Origin: VGDP01 sp040905845
GTDB taxonomy: Bacteria > Pseudomonadota > Alphaproteobacteria > SP197
NCBI GenBank assembly: GCA_040905845.1
Contig: JBBDQV010000100.1
Location: 1-6,294, forward strand
Length of the DNA stretch: 6,294 nucleotides
Reading direction: 5' to 3'
The notes beneath the pieces were generated by a model that saw only the letters and a program-made list of their open reading frames with translations, was not told the origin of the DNA and searched no databases. The position numbers were made by a program, and so were the translations under genes. Shown piece after piece: positions 6,193 to 6,294 of the stretch (positions are counted from its first letter, which is position 1; every line of letters starts with the position of its first letter).

Positions 6193-6294
6193 TCACGACG
6201 CCTTGGGGGCGACAAGGACGGCACCCTCATCGATCAACGTGGTCATTTCTTCCTCGGAGAACCCGAGAGAACGGAGCAATGACCAAGTGTCGGC
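6193..6294 (-). CDS. C-terminal end of a probable CaiB/BaiF family CoA-transferase (partial)
   Basis: The minus strand is open from the right edge to TGA at 6195-6193, giving 33 residues; a second TGA follows at once (6192-6190). The segment contains LLRSLGFSEEEMTTLIDEG and then AVLVAP. Proteins of the CaiB/BaiF (family III) CoA-transferase group usually end with such a 'LGYSEEEI..L...GV' helix, so that family is the best guess. So short a piece cannot exclude another enzyme. The stop lies 12 bases before the glutamine synthetase ATG, a spacing typical of an operon. The gene was too short here to have its start or active-site Asp inspected. Confidence 0.6.
   Translation of the reverse strand, partial: ADTWSLLRSLGFSEEEMTTLIDEGAVLVAPKAS

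Noticed and set aside
6224..6240. ATCGATCAAC near the right edge as a FixK box
   Set aside because: No TTGAT half-site 4 bases away, and it lies within the CoA-transferase-like coding end.
5164..6282. A 372-codon plus-strand open frame opposite the glutamine synthetase gene
   Set aside because: It is antisense to a gene with intact catalytic motifs, shows no recognisable domain, and reflects the scarcity of stop codons at high GC.

Overview
The window is a GC-rich stretch of bacterial chromosome or plasmid. Its gene families (FixL-type heme PAS kinase, FixK-type regulator, type III glutamine synthetase) point to an alphaproteobacterium of the Rhizobiales or a near relative. No species can be named from the sequence alone.

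Left and centre (322-4017): an oxygen-signalling module. A soluble hybrid histidine kinase (322-2250, +) carries a FixL-like heme-binding PAS domain, a second PAS domain, a histidine kinase core and a C-terminal receiver. It converges on an OmpR/PhoB-family response regulator (2411-3154, -). Between their ends lies a nested palindrome of the CCCTCACCC...GGGTGAGGG type. The response regulator is divergent from a CRP/FNR-family regulator of FixK type (3295-4017, +). The 140-bp divergent gap holds a tandem repeat, GTCACA-TTTT-GTCACG. Together these match, part for part, the hFixL-FxkR-FixK cascade described in Rhizobium etli, where a hybrid FixL and an OmpR-type regulator (FxkR) acting on a repeated 'K-box' switch on fixK in low oxygen. 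The inferred circuit is: heme PAS senses O2, the kinase passes phosphate to the OmpR-type regulator, that regulator binds the repeat, and FixK is made. The heme pocket keeps the proximal histidine and the distal arginine but differs from classical FixL at two signalling positions.

Right (4171-6294): a small protein of unknown function (4171-4659, +) follows fixK. It converges on a type III (GlnT-like) glutamine synthetase family gene (4687-6180, -). The start of the latter lies 12 bp after the stop of a gene running in from the right edge, whose last 33 residues resemble the C-terminus of CaiB/BaiF family CoA-transferases. These two probably form an operon and need not belong to the oxygen circuit.

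The first 321 bases hold no confidently identified gene. No tRNA, rRNA, CRISPR array, insertion sequence or integrase was seen.
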